Assembly (NCBI GenBank): GCA_016235665.1
Contig: JACRJI010000010.1
Coordinates: 62,001-126,000 of the forward strand
Length of the DNA: 64,000 nt
DNA from: a candidate division TA06 bacterium
GTDB taxonomy: Bacteria > Edwardsbacteria > AC1 > EtOH8
Direction: 5' to 3'
Position 1 is the first letter of the stretch. Each line of letters opens with the position of its first letter. Below are positions 32,675 to 41,131 of the stretch, piece after piece. The notes beneath the pieces were generated by a model. It was given only the letters and a program-made list of their open reading frames with translations. It did not search any database and was not told where the DNA came from. Both the position numbers and the translations under genes were made by a program.

Positions 32675-34129
32675 ATGCTGTTACCAATTTTATTATTCAC
32701 CATGCTGCTGCTGCCCTTTGCCGGGGCGCTGGTCTCGCAATGGCTGCCGGAGAAGAGGCAGGACGGCTTTGCCGCCGTCATAGTCAGCCTGGTGACCGCG
32801 GCCTCGCTGTGGGCGGTGTTCCTGGGCCTGAACCAAAGGGTGGACATCAACATCCTGCCCTGGCCCTGGCTGCCCCAGGGAACCCAGGTGCTGGGGATCC
32901 ATCTGGACCCGCTGTCCATCGTCCTGCTTTTGGTGACCACCATCATCGGGCTGGCGGTGACCTTCTATGCCCGGGACTATCTGACACCCCAGAACAAGTA
33001 TCATCCCGTTACGGGCGGCAAGCGGCGCTTTTACCTGTGGCACCTGCTGTTCGTGGGGGCCATGGTGGGGGTGGCCCTGTCCCCGAACTTTTTGCAGATG
33101 TTCATCTTTTGGGAGCTGACCACCATCTGTTCCTGGGCTCTGATCTCCTATTACCATAATAATGAATCCCTGGAGGCCGGGTTCGAGGCCCTGATCAAGA
33201 CCTTCTTCGGGGGCATCTTCTTCCTGATCGCTTTGATCGTGATCTTCGTCAACACCGGCAGTTTCGGCTTTGACGCCATCAATCTTTTGACCCCCCAGCT
33301 GAAGACGGCGGTCTTCATCCTGTTCCTGATAGCGGCCTGGGCCAAGTCCTCCCAGATCGTATTTTTCGCCTGGCTGCCCAACGCCATGGCCGCGCCCACC
33401 CCGGTCAGCTGCTACCTGCACGCGGCCGCCATGGTCAAGGCCGGAGTATATTTGATGGCCCGGGTGGCCATATCCACCGTGGGCTTCTCCTACGGGCTGG
33501 GCCTTTTAGTCGCGGTGTTTGCGGTGTTCACCATGCTGGCCGCGCTGTTTTTGTTCTTCTTTCAGACCGATCTCAAAAAATTCCTGGCCTATTCCACCAT
33601 CGCCCACCTGGGATACATCTTCCTGGGGATCGGGCTGGGGGTGATGGGCAGCTACTACGGCTACCAGGGCGCCATCCTCCACATCATCTGCCACGCCCCG
33701 GCCAAGGCCCTGCTGTTCATCTGCGTGGGGGCCATTGCCTATGCCACCGGCACCCGCAACATGGACGAGCTGGGCGGCCTGACCAAGACAATGCCTTTGA
33801 CCTCCATCGCCTTCATAGTGGGAACTTTGGGCGTCACCGGCATCGCCCCGCTGTCCTGCTACTGGTCAAAGCTGTTCCTGATGGAGGGCGTGATAGAGAT
33901 GGGCGGCAAGACGGCCGTCTTCCTGATCATCCCCTTCGTGGCCGAGATCATCATCGCCTTCGCCTGGTATTTCTTCATCGCTCACAAGGTGTTCTTCGGC
34001 GAGGCCTCGCCCCGGGTGAACCAGGCCCTTAAACTGCCCATGAACACCAAGGTCATTTTGATAGTGCTGATGGTGCTGACCGTGATCGCCCCGCTGGTGG
34101 GTTTGCCGCTGGTGAAGCTGATCAGGTAA
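32675..34129 (+). CDS. hyfD: Proton-translocating antiporter-like hydrogenase subunit (HyfD/NuoN-M type)
   Basis: A 484-residue protein with about 14 membrane helices of the Mrp/NuoL-M-N family: conserved Glu in FIFWELTTICSWALISY, Lys in the broken-helix segment WAKSSQIVFFAWLPNAMAAP followed by TPVSCYLHAAAMVKAGVYL, and LKKFLAYSTIAHLGYI. Length matches HyfD-like subunits. It would couple electron flow in the hydrogenase to ion translocation across the inner membrane. Confidence 0.85.
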   Translation: MLLPILLFTMLLLPFAGALVSQWLPEKRQDGFAAVIVSLVTAASLWAVFLGLNQRVDINILPWPWLPQGTQVLGIHLDPLSIVLLLVTTIIGLAVTFYARDYLTPQNKYHPVTGGKRRFYLWHLLFVGAMVGVALSPNFLQMFIFWELTTICSWALISYYHNNESLEAGFEALIKTFFGGIFFLIALIVIFVNTGSFGFDAINLLTPQLKTAVFILFLIAAWAKSSQIVFFAWLPNAMAAPTPVSCYLHAAAMVKAGVYLMARVAISTVGFSYGLGLLVAVFAVFTMLAALFLFFFQTDLKKFLAYSTIAHLGYIFLGIGLGVMGSYYGYQGAILHIICHAPAKALLFICVGAIAYATGTRNMDELGGLTKTMPLTSIAFIVGTLGVTGIAPLSCYWSKLFLMEGVIEMGGKTAVFLIIPFVAEIIIAFAWYFFIAHKVFFGEASPRVNQALKLPMNTKVILIVLMVLTVIAPLVGLPLVKLIR

Positions 34130-34197
34130 CTAACGGGACGCGGATTGACGCAGATTTTCGCGGATATTATTTAAAGATATTTTATCACATAAACATA

Positions 34198-34842
34198 ATG
34201 TGCATAAATAAAGAACACGATATTACCTCGGTGTATTTACCGACAAACGAACCTTATTTAGGTAGGGAACTGGTTTTTCATTTTGACCAAACTATAATAT
34301 CTTGTTTAGAAATTAATGCGGATATCGCAGCTTACACGCATAATGCTAAACTATCGGATATTCAGAAAGCAGCTTGTCAAATCATTCCGCAAGGAATAAA
34401 TCTGTCTCTAACGATACGAGAATTAGTTCGACAGGGTTACCTTTTTGGTGCAATAGTATTAATGCGCCCGCTAATTGAGAGAGCAGCAATCATCTCCTAT
34501 TTACATGCAAACCCCGACAAAGTTAATGTTTGGCAAAGAGGATGGCAGTATGGAGAGAGACCCCCTCTTTCAACAATGCTTGAAACAATGAGCGGCAATG
34601 CAGACATTAAACTTGCTAAACAGATATGTGAAGATTTTAATCATATTGTGCATGGTGACCCTGTTGGTTCACAATGGAATTTAGTTAACCTTAGTAATGG
34701 TGGATTAGGTTACTCTGTTGGGAAAGTAATAAATGATCCTGACTTATGTGATTTTATTTGTGCACAGTCTTATTGTTACCTGATAGTTTTAATGGGCAGA
34801 ATGGCAGGGATCTTTCCTGAGGTTAATAGCAAAAAACTTTAA
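34198..34842 (+). CDS. AT-rich hypothetical protein inserted in the hydrogenase locus (DUF5677-like)
   Basis: A 214-residue soluble helical protein. FGAIVLMRPLIERAAIISYL near residue 85 is like the core of DUF5677-type proteins; a later DFNHIVHGDP has an H-x-x-H pair. Function unknown. Its GC content (under 40%) is far below the flanking subunit genes, so it is an insertion between hyfD and hyfB. The spacer before it carries an ACGCGGATTGACGCAGATTT repeat and the spacer after it is TAATTT-repetitive. Confidence 0.65.
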   Translation: MCINKEHDITSVYLPTNEPYLGRELVFHFDQTIISCLEINADIAAYTHNAKLSDIQKAACQIIPQGINLSLTIRELVRQGYLFGAIVLMRPLIERAAIISYLHANPDKVNVWQRGWQYGERPPLSTMLETMSGNADIKLAKQICEDFNHIVHGDPVGSQWNLVNLSNGGLGYSVGKVINDPDLCDFICAQSYCYLIVLMGRMAGIFPEVNSKKL

Positions 34843-34878
34843 TGTTGTAATTTATAATTCGTAATTTCAGATAAAGAT

Positions 34879-36927
34879 ATGAGCCTTCAATTCATCATAC
34901 TCCTTTCCATGGGCTGGCTGCTGGCCGGCGCGGCCGTGACCCTGGCCATGCCCTACTCCCGGCGGACCATCGGCTGGGTCTCGCTCTTCTTCCAGACCCT
35001 GGCGGCGGGCGGATTCGGCTACGTGGCCATCCAGGTGCTGGCCAACGGGACCTTCAGCCTAGACAAGCCGCTGTTCTCGGTGGCGGGGCTGGGGGCGGCC
35101 TTCCTGCTTAAGGTGGACGCGCTGTCGGCCATTTTCCTGCTGGCCATCACCATCGTCTCCTGGGCGGCCGGGCTGTACTCGGTGCAGTACATCAAGCACT
35201 ACAAGGAATCGCTGGGCCGCTACTATCCGCTGTTCCTGCTGTTCCTGCTGGGGATGTACGGGGTGGTGGTGGTGCGCGACCTGTTCTTCTTCATCGTCTT
35301 CTGGGAATTCATGACCCTGACCAGCTACGGCCTGGTGGTGTTCGAATGGGGCAACAAGCAAAGCGTCAACGCCGGGTTCAAGTATTTTTTAATGACCCAC
35401 ATCGGCACCGCCGGCATCATCATCGCCGCCAACACGCTGTACCACTATTCGCAGTCCTTTGATTTTGAGGCCCTGCGCCCGGTGATGGCCCTTTTAAGCA
35501 CCGAGAACCCGGCCCTGCTGCACACCATCTTACTGCTGTTCTTCGTGGGCTTCGCCACCAAGGCCGGCGTCTTTCCCTTCGGCGACTGGTTGCCCGACGC
35601 CCACCCGGCGGCCCCGGCCCCGGTCAGCGCCATCCTCTCCGGGGTGATGATCAAGATGGGCATCTACGGAATACTTCGTATCTTTTTGGGGATGCTCCCG
35701 GTTTCCGAGTTCTCCTACATCTGGGGCAACATCTTCGTGATCTTCGGCACGGTCTCGCTGTTCATCGGCACCATGACCGCCATGTTCCAGCACGACGCCA
35801 AGCGGGTGCTGGCCTTCCACTCCATTGGCCAGAACGGTTACATCATGCTGGCTCTGGGGGCTGGCCTGATGCTGGCCCGGATCTCGCCGGCTTTGGCCAC
35901 GGTGGCCGTCATAGCCGGGCTGTTCCATTTGATAAACCACGCCGCCTTCAAGTCGCTGCTGTTCCTGACGGCCGGCTCGCTGCAATACCAGACCGGCCAC
36001 CGCGACCTGGACAAGATGGGGGGCCTGGCTAAATACATGCCCTGGACCGCGGCCGTGGCCCTGATAGCCGCCATGGGCATCTCCGGCATCCCGCCCTTCA
36101 ACGGCTTCGCCAGCAAGTGGCTGATCTACCAGTCCACCATCAACGCCGGGTTCAACACACCCATCCTGCTGCTGTGCGGACTGATCGCGCTGTTCACCAG
36201 TCTTTTGACCCTGGCCAGCGTGATGATCAAGTACATCGGCCTGGCCTTTCTGGGTCAGCGCCTGCCCAACAATAAAGAGGTCAACAGCGACGTGCCCCGC
36301 TCCATGATCTGGGCCCAGGCCGTCCTGGCGGCAGTGGTGGTCTTGGAAGGGGTGCTGGCCGGGTTCATCGTCCGCGGCCTGTACACCGCTGCTTCCGGGC
36401 TTTTGACCCCGGATTACTGGCCCCAGTTCTCTTCGCTGTTCCACACGGCCTTCCTTGGCCTGCGCCTCAACTTCGGCGAGGGGCTGGTGGGCTTCTATAA
36501 TCCCCTGTTCCTGCTGATCATATTAACAGGGCTGGCGTTGATCGCAGTACTGTTCTGGTGGTCGGGCGGGGCCAAGCGCAGGGTGGTCTCCGAGCTCTGG
36601 TACTCGGGCGAACTGCAATCCCCAGCCTCGGTTCGCTATTCCTCTTACAGCTATTTCAAGACCTTCAAGCAGAATTTCAACATCCGGATCGGCAAGTACA
36701 CCCAGGAGGGCGTTTATCCCAAGTGGCCGTCGGTCAAGTTCAAAAGGCCGTTCAAGATCAAATACCTGCTGGACGTGGACAGCTGGCTTTACCGGCCGCT
36801 GGCTTTCATTGGTCACAAGGCGCTGGAGATCTTCGCCGGAACGCACAGTGGGTTCCCCCAATGGTATCTGCTGTGGATGGTGATCGGGGCGGCGGCGGCC
36901 ATGCTGGTGATGTTTTTGGTGAGGTAA
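34879..36927 (+). CDS. hyfB: Large proton-translocating hydrogenase subunit (HyfB/HycC/NuoL type)
   Basis: A 682-residue membrane protein with about 16 helices: FFFIVFWEFMTLTSYGLVVF (conserved Glu), KAGVFPFGDWLPDAHPAAPAP followed by VSAILSGVMIKMGIYGI, DAKRVLAFHSIGQNGYIML and the late AMGISGIPPFNGFASKWLIY. Length and the C-terminal extension with soluble segment (SELWYSGELQSPASVRYSSY) match HyfB/HycC. It anchors and drives ion pumping in group 4 hydrogenases. Confidence 0.9.
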   Translation: MSLQFIILLSMGWLLAGAAVTLAMPYSRRTIGWVSLFFQTLAAGGFGYVAIQVLANGTFSLDKPLFSVAGLGAAFLLKVDALSAIFLLAITIVSWAAGLYSVQYIKHYKESLGRYYPLFLLFLLGMYGVVVVRDLFFFIVFWEFMTLTSYGLVVFEWGNKQSVNAGFKYFLMTHIGTAGIIIAANTLYHYSQSFDFEALRPVMALLSTENPALLHTILLLFFVGFATKAGVFPFGDWLPDAHPAAPAPVSAILSGVMIKMGIYGILRIFLGMLPVSEFSYIWGNIFVIFGTVSLFIGTMTAMFQHDAKRVLAFHSIGQNGYIMLALGAGLMLARISPALATVAVIAGLFHLINHAAFKSLLFLTAGSLQYQTGHRDLDKMGGLAKYMPWTAAVALIAAMGISGIPPFNGFASKWLIYQSTINAGFNTPILLLCGLIALFTSLLTLASVMIKYIGLAFLGQRLPNNKEVNSDVPRSMIWAQAVLAAVVVLEGVLAGFIVRGLYTAASGLLTPDYWPQFSSLFHTAFLGLRLNFGEGLVGFYNPLFLLIILTGLALIAVLFWWSGGAKRRVVSELWYSGELQSPASVRYSSYSYFKTFKQNFNIRIGKYTQEGVYPKWPSVKFKRPFKIKYLLDVDSWLYRPLAFIGHKALEIFAGTHSGFPQWYLLWMVIGAAAAMLVMFLVR

Positions 36928-36939
36928 ACCGGGAAACCG

Positions 36940-37420
36940 GTTGAAGAGGTTGAACGAACATACGGTTGAAGATGTTGAAAAAGTTGAAGTGATTGAAAAT
37001 ATATGACGGTCAAGAGATTTGAGGATCTGAAAATCTGGCAACAGGCCAAAGAGTTAGCCAACTTAATTTACGATTTAACCGGAACCAATGCTTTTAAAGG
37101 CGACAGGAGCCTTACAGATCAAACCCGACGGGCGGCAGTTTCGGTAATGGCCAATATTGCCGAGGGATTTTAGAGAGGCAGCAACAAAGAATTCATTCAG
37201 TTTTTGTTTATTGCAAAAGGTTCGTGCGGAGAATTGAGAAGCCACCTGATATTTGCTCAAGAACGCGGTTATATATCCCCGGCACAACATACGCAAGCCA
37301 GAGAAATGGCTTTAGGGATTTCCACGATGGTGTATAACTTCATCATATATTTACAAAACACTAAAGTTAAAGGCAAGAGGTGCCAAACCTCTTCAACAAT
37401 TTCAAAAAAAGCAACATCTT
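36940..37420. repeat. 9-bp-periodic inverted repeats bracketing four-helix-bundle cassette 2
   Basis: The left side (36940-37000) is a run of GTTGAAnnn units (GTTGAAGAGGTTGAA, GTTGAAGATGTTGAA, GTTGAAGTG). GTTGAAGAGGTT at 36940-36951 has its exact complement at 37386-37397, and CAACATCTT at 37412-37420 complements AAGATGTTG at 36969-36977. Because the units repeat, several pairing registers are possible. The arms enclose the pseudogene, whose last codons run into the right arm. Confidence 0.65.
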
Positions 37421-37422
37421 AA
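37003..37422 (+). pseudogene. Four-helix-bundle protein (S23/IVP family), nonsense-interrupted copy 2
   Basis: The frame from ATG 37003 to TAA 37420-37422 has 140 codons: FEDLKIWQQAKELANLIYDL, DQTRRAAVSVMANIAEGF, then a TAG at 37171-37173, then RGSNKEFIQFLFIAKGSCGE and onward. Relatives have Glu or Asp at the stop position (copy 3 has AEGFDRGGRKEFIQFL), so one base change (GAG to TAG) explains it. No other damage is seen. It sits between hyfB and the large-subunit gene within inverted repeats. Confidence 0.85.
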
Positions 37423-37437
37423 ACATTCAGGGATACA

Positions 37438-39117
37438 ATGACCAAACAGGAAATCCTCTCTTTACTAAAGGCCAAGCTGGGCACCGGATTCATAGCCCAC
37501 ACCGAGCCTATCCCCGACCAGCTGTGGGTGGAGGTCAAGCCCCAGGCTTCGGTCCAGGCCGTGGAGCTGCTGCACCGCACCACCAAGGCCCGCTACTTAG
37601 TGAGCGTGGGCTCGGACGAACGGGAGCTCAAAAAGCGCTTCGGGGTCTACCACCTTTTCAGCTTTGACAAGGAGCACTTCTTCGTCACCATCGACGTCTC
37701 GGCCGACCCCCACAAGCCGGTGCTGCCCTCCATCACTAACGTCCTGGCCGGGGCCAACTGGTCGGAGCGGGAGATCCGCGATCTTTTGGGAGTGCAGTTC
37801 GAGGGCCATCCCGATCCCCGGCGCCTGGTGCTGGCCGACGACTGGCCGAACGAGGTCTATCCGCTGCGCCGCGATTTTGACTACAGTTCCAAGCCGCCCT
37901 CCAACCCGGAGAACGCCTATCCCTTCAAGGACAACCCGCCCAACACCACGGTGGTGGCCATGGGCCCCTATTTTCCTGTCTTTGAAGAGGCCACATACTT
38001 CCGTCTCTACGTCGAGGGCGAGAAGGTGGTGGACGTTGACTACCGCGGCTTTTACGCCCACCGGGGGATAGAAAAGCTGGGCGACGCCTCGCTGACCTAC
38101 AACCAGATTCCCTTCATCGCCGAGCGGATCTGCGGCATCTGCGGCTTCGTTCACAACGTCTCCTTCTGCAAATTAGTGGAGCACGCGGCCGGGATCAAGG
38201 TCCCGCGCCGGGCCGACTATATAAGAACCATCATGCTAGAGCTGGAGAGGATCCATTCCCACGCTTTGTGGCTGGGGGTGGCCGGGCACATCATCGGCTT
38301 TGACACGGTGCTGATGCAGACCTGGCGGATGCGGGAGCCCATCATGTGGCTGTGCGAAAAACTTACCGGCAACCGCAAGACCTACGGCATGAACCTGATC
38401 GGCGGGGTGCGCCGGGACATCACCAAAGCCCAGGTGCCCGAGGTCCGCAAAAAGATAGACGCCATGGACAAGGAATGGCAGGCGGTGCTGGATGCCGTCA
38501 AGGACGACACCACATTAAGAATGAGATTAGAGAAGGTGGGGATCCTAAACCGCGAGCAGAGCCACGAGTGGGCGGCGGTGGGCCCGGTGGCCCGGGCGGC
38601 CGACATCGACATGGACTCCCGCAAGGACCATCCCTACTGCGCCTACGACGCGGTGGACTTCAAGGTGATCACCGCCGACACCAACGACGTCTGGGGACGG
38701 ACCGTGGTCCGGATCCTGGAAACAATCGAATCGTTCAAGATCGTCCGCCAGTGCCTGGACGCTTTAATGGAACTGCCGGAGGGCGACATCATCACCGAGA
38801 TCCGGGACGAGATCCCGGCCGGGCGGATAGCCATTTCCGCTGTCGAAGCGCCCCGGGGCGAGGACGTCCACTTCCTTTTGACCGGCGGCGACAACCGGCC
38901 CTACCGCTGGCGGGTGCGGTGCCCAACCTACCCCAACCTGCCCACCGTGCAGGTGATGGTCAAGGGCGAGCAGGTGGCCGACGTGCCGATCATACTGGGC
39001 TCCATAGATCCCTGCTTCAGCTGCACCGAGCGGATGGAGGTGGCGGACGTTAACACCGGGAAGATCAGGGTTTATTCACAGGAAGAACTGGCGAACTGGA
39101 CCACCAAGCGCAGTTAG
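37438..39117 (+). CDS. hyfG: Group 4 [NiFe]-hydrogenase large subunit, NuoC-NuoD fusion (HyfG/HycE type)
   Basis: A 559-residue protein. The N-terminal third is NuoC-like (RYLVSVGSDERELKKRFGVY...). The NuoD-like part has both metal-binding Cys pairs: ERICGICGFVHN near residue 223 and DPCFSCTER near residue 520, the ligands of the Ni-Fe site, so this is a hydrogenase and not a complex I subunit. The tail after CTER (about 28 residues, MEVADVNTG...) matches the peptide removed by HycI in HycE. It catalyses H2 formation or oxidation on the cytoplasmic side. Confidence 0.95.
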   Translation: MTKQEILSLLKAKLGTGFIAHTEPIPDQLWVEVKPQASVQAVELLHRTTKARYLVSVGSDERELKKRFGVYHLFSFDKEHFFVTIDVSADPHKPVLPSITNVLAGANWSEREIRDLLGVQFEGHPDPRRLVLADDWPNEVYPLRRDFDYSSKPPSNPENAYPFKDNPPNTTVVAMGPYFPVFEEATYFRLYVEGEKVVDVDYRGFYAHRGIEKLGDASLTYNQIPFIAERICGICGFVHNVSFCKLVEHAAGIKVPRRADYIRTIMLELERIHSHALWLGVAGHIIGFDTVLMQTWRMREPIMWLCEKLTGNRKTYGMNLIGGVRRDITKAQVPEVRKKIDAMDKEWQAVLDAVKDDTTLRMRLEKVGILNREQSHEWAAVGPVARAADIDMDSRKDHPYCAYDAVDFKVITADTNDVWGRTVVRILETIESFKIVRQCLDALMELPEGDIITEIRDEIPAGRIAISAVEAPRGEDVHFLLTGGDNRPYRWRVRCPTYPNLPTVQVMVKGEQVADVPIILGSIDPCFSCTERMEVADVNTGKIRVYSQEELANWTTKRS

Positions 39118-39182
39118 AAACGGTTGGAAACTGTTGGAAATGGAAGAGTTTTCATTCAAAACAATATTAAGTTAATAGCGAT

Positions 39183-40082
39183 ATGCAGTCATTAGTAAAA
39201 ATGATCATCATGGTGGCGCTGCTGCTCTTCGTCTCGCCGCTGCTGGAGGGCGTCCTGCGCAAGTTCAAGGCGCTGGTGCATTCCCGGCTGGGGCCGCCGT
39301 TGCTGCAGCCGTACTGGGACATCCTTAAGCTTTTGGGCAAGGACGACGTCCGCTCGCCCCACGCTTTCCTGGGACCGCTGCCGGCCTTTCTAGGACTGGC
39401 CGCCATCCTGGCCGCCGGCCTGCTGGTGCCGCTGGGCAACAGCGCGCCCTTCGCCAGCGGAGACCTGTTCCTGTTCCTGTACCTGATCGGCTTCGCCTCG
39501 GTCTGTGTGATGCTGGCCGGCATGGACTCCGGCTCTCCCTACGGCTTTCTGGGCACCGCCCGGGAGATGATGACCTCGTTCGTGGTGGAGCCGGTGCTGT
39601 TCATCGCCCTGATCACGGTGGCCATCAAGACCCGTAACTTCCGCTTCTCGGACATGGCGGCCTGGCAGCAGATCTCCGGAACCTCGCTTTCCACCATCAT
39701 CTCCGGCCTGGCCCTATTCCTTGGTATCCAGGCCCAGCTTTCCAAACTGCCGTTCGACATCCCCGAAGCCGAGGGCGAGCTGATGGGCGGCACCTTTGCC
39801 GAGATGTCCGGACCGACCTTCGCCCTGTACCGCTGGGGCTTCATAGCCAAGCAGGTGATATTCTCCATGATCCTGGCCCAGTTGTTCTTCCCCTGGCCGC
39901 TGGGTTTGGTTGGCCTGTGGGCGGTGGTGGCCCAGATAGTCAAGGTGGTTCTGATCGTGGTGCTGGTGGGCCTGATCGATGTGGTCAATCCACGCTTGCG
40001 GATAGACCAGGCGCTCATCTATTATTTTGGTGTGATATTGATGGCGATCGTCGGGCTGGTCTTCGCACTGGTCGGAGCTTGA
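39183..40082 (+). CDS. hyfC: Hydrogenase membrane subunit, NuoH/HyfC type
   Basis: A 299-residue protein with about eight helices. HSRLGPPLLQPYWDILKLL matches the cytoplasmic loop 1 of NuoH/HycD, FLGTAREMMTSFVVEPVLFI and LPFDIPEAEGELMGGTFAEM are the family signatures with conserved acidic residues. It links the hydrophilic arm to the antiporter subunits. Confidence 0.92.
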   Translation: MQSLVKMIIMVALLLFVSPLLEGVLRKFKALVHSRLGPPLLQPYWDILKLLGKDDVRSPHAFLGPLPAFLGLAAILAAGLLVPLGNSAPFASGDLFLFLYLIGFASVCVMLAGMDSGSPYGFLGTAREMMTSFVVEPVLFIALITVAIKTRNFRFSDMAAWQQISGTSLSTIISGLALFLGIQAQLSKLPFDIPEAEGELMGGTFAEMSGPTFALYRWGFIAKQVIFSMILAQLFFPWPLGLVGLWAVVAQIVKVVLIVVLVGLIDVVNPRLRIDQALIYYFGVILMAIVGLVFALVGA

Positions 40083-40095
40083 TATTGAACAGATA

Positions 40096-40566
40096 GTTTA
40101 CAATTTACAGTTTAAAAGTTTGTTTGAATAACGCAAGGAGGTTTGTATGGGTACGTTCAGAAAGTTTGAAGACATTACCGCTTGGCAAAAAGCGCGCGAG
40201 TTGACAAAGTTGGTTTACGAGATCACTAAGGACGGAAGTTTTTCAAAGGATTTTGGCCTGCGAGATCAAATAAGAAGAGCCGCTATTTCTATGATGTCCA
40301 ACATTGCAGAAGGGTTTGACAGGGGCGGCAGAAAAGAATTTATTCAGTTTTTATCAATAGCCAAAGGCTCCACTGGCGAGGTCAAAAGCCAATTGTATAT
40401 CGCAGTGGACCAAAATTACATTACCAAAGATTTATTTGATAAAACATTTTCCTTGGCAGAGGAAGTTAATCGTTTGATTTTTAGCCTGATAAAGTACCTG
40501 AGCAATACTGAAATTAAGGGAATAAAATATAAAGTTAACTGATTACAAAAACTGTAAATTGTAAAC
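40096..40566. repeat. Perfect 18-bp inverted repeats bracketing four-helix-bundle cassette 3
   Basis: GTTTACAATTTACAGTTT at 40096-40113 and its exact reverse complement at 40549-40566. The enclosed 435 bases hold only the intact four-helix-bundle gene. A partial third copy (AACTGTAAACTG) follows the right arm. Arms of this length by chance at both sides of a small gene are improbable. Confidence 0.8.
40147..40542 (+). CDS. Four-helix-bundle protein (S23/IVP family), intact copy 3
   Basis: A 131-residue protein: FEDITAWQKARELTKLVYEI, RDQIRRAAISMMSNIAEGFD, RGGRKEFIQFLSIAKGSTGE, and LAEEVNRLIFSLIKYL. It matches the 23S rRNA intervening-sequence protein (S23) family over its whole length (usual size 115-135). 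Ribosome site AAGGAGG lies 7 bases before the ATG. The family forms four-helix bundles that oligomerise and bind nucleic acid in the related Avd protein; the role of stand-alone copies is unknown. It separates hyfC from hyfH. Confidence 0.88.
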   Translation: MGTFRKFEDITAWQKARELTKLVYEITKDGSFSKDFGLRDQIRRAAISMMSNIAEGFDRGGRKEFIQFLSIAKGSTGEVKSQLYIAVDQNYITKDLFDKTFSLAEEVNRLIFSLIKYLSNTEIKGIKYKVN

Positions 40567-40585
40567 AATACAACTGTAAACTGAT

Positions 40586-41038
40586 ATGATACTATCAAAG
40601 ATAAAAGAAGCCATCATCTGCTTCAAGAACCTGAGGGTCACCTTCCCCTATCCCCTGAAGAGGAACATTGAGGCCCTGCCGGTGGAAGGTTTTAGGGGCA
40701 AGCTGACCATAGACGTGTCCAAGTGCATCGGCTGCGCTGGCTGCGCCAATGTCTGCCCCTCGCGGCTGATCATCGTCACCGACAAGAAGGCGGTGCGCCG
40801 GCTGGACTTTTACCTGGAGCGCTGCACCTACTGCGGGCGCTGCGCCGACGTCTGCCCGGAGAAGGCCATCACCATGACCCAGGAGTTCGAGACCGCCACC
40901 AACGACGTCCACAACGACATGCACATCAGCGCCGAGGTCTACATGGGCACCTGCCAGCGCTGCGGAAGATGCTTCGAGACCCAGACCATCCTGGACAAGA
41001 TGATGACAGTGGGGTTCAGGAACAATCAAGCCGAGTAA
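40586..41038 (+). CDS. hyfH: Hydrogenase ferredoxin-like subunit (NuoI/HyfH type)
   Basis: A 150-residue protein with two [4Fe-4S] motifs, CIGCAGCANVCP (near 50) and CTYCGRCADVCP (near 82), as in NuoI and HycF/HyfH, and a third CQRCGRC stretch near the C-terminus (about 130). It relays electrons between the electron-input subunits and the small subunit. Confidence 0.92.
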   Translation: MILSKIKEAIICFKNLRVTFPYPLKRNIEALPVEGFRGKLTIDVSKCIGCAGCANVCPSRLIIVTDKKAVRRLDFYLERCTYCGRCADVCPEKAITMTQEFETATNDVHNDMHISAEVYMGTCQRCGRCFETQTILDKMMTVGFRNNQAE

Positions 41039-41131
41039 CTGCCACAGAGACACAGAGACGCAGAAGATTAATGTAGGCTTAAAGTAATATCCGATCCATC
41101 AAACCCAATTTATTAGCTTATAGGTCAAAGT

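Noticed and set aside
36940-37000. GTTGAAnnn repeat run as a CRISPR array or iteron origin
   Set aside because: Units are 9 bp, imperfect and without spacers; no cas or rep gene is near.
8025-37173. TAA/TAG codons in S23 genes as evidence of stop recoding
   Set aside because: TAA and TAG both end other intact genes at expected positions, and the two stops replace different amino acids.
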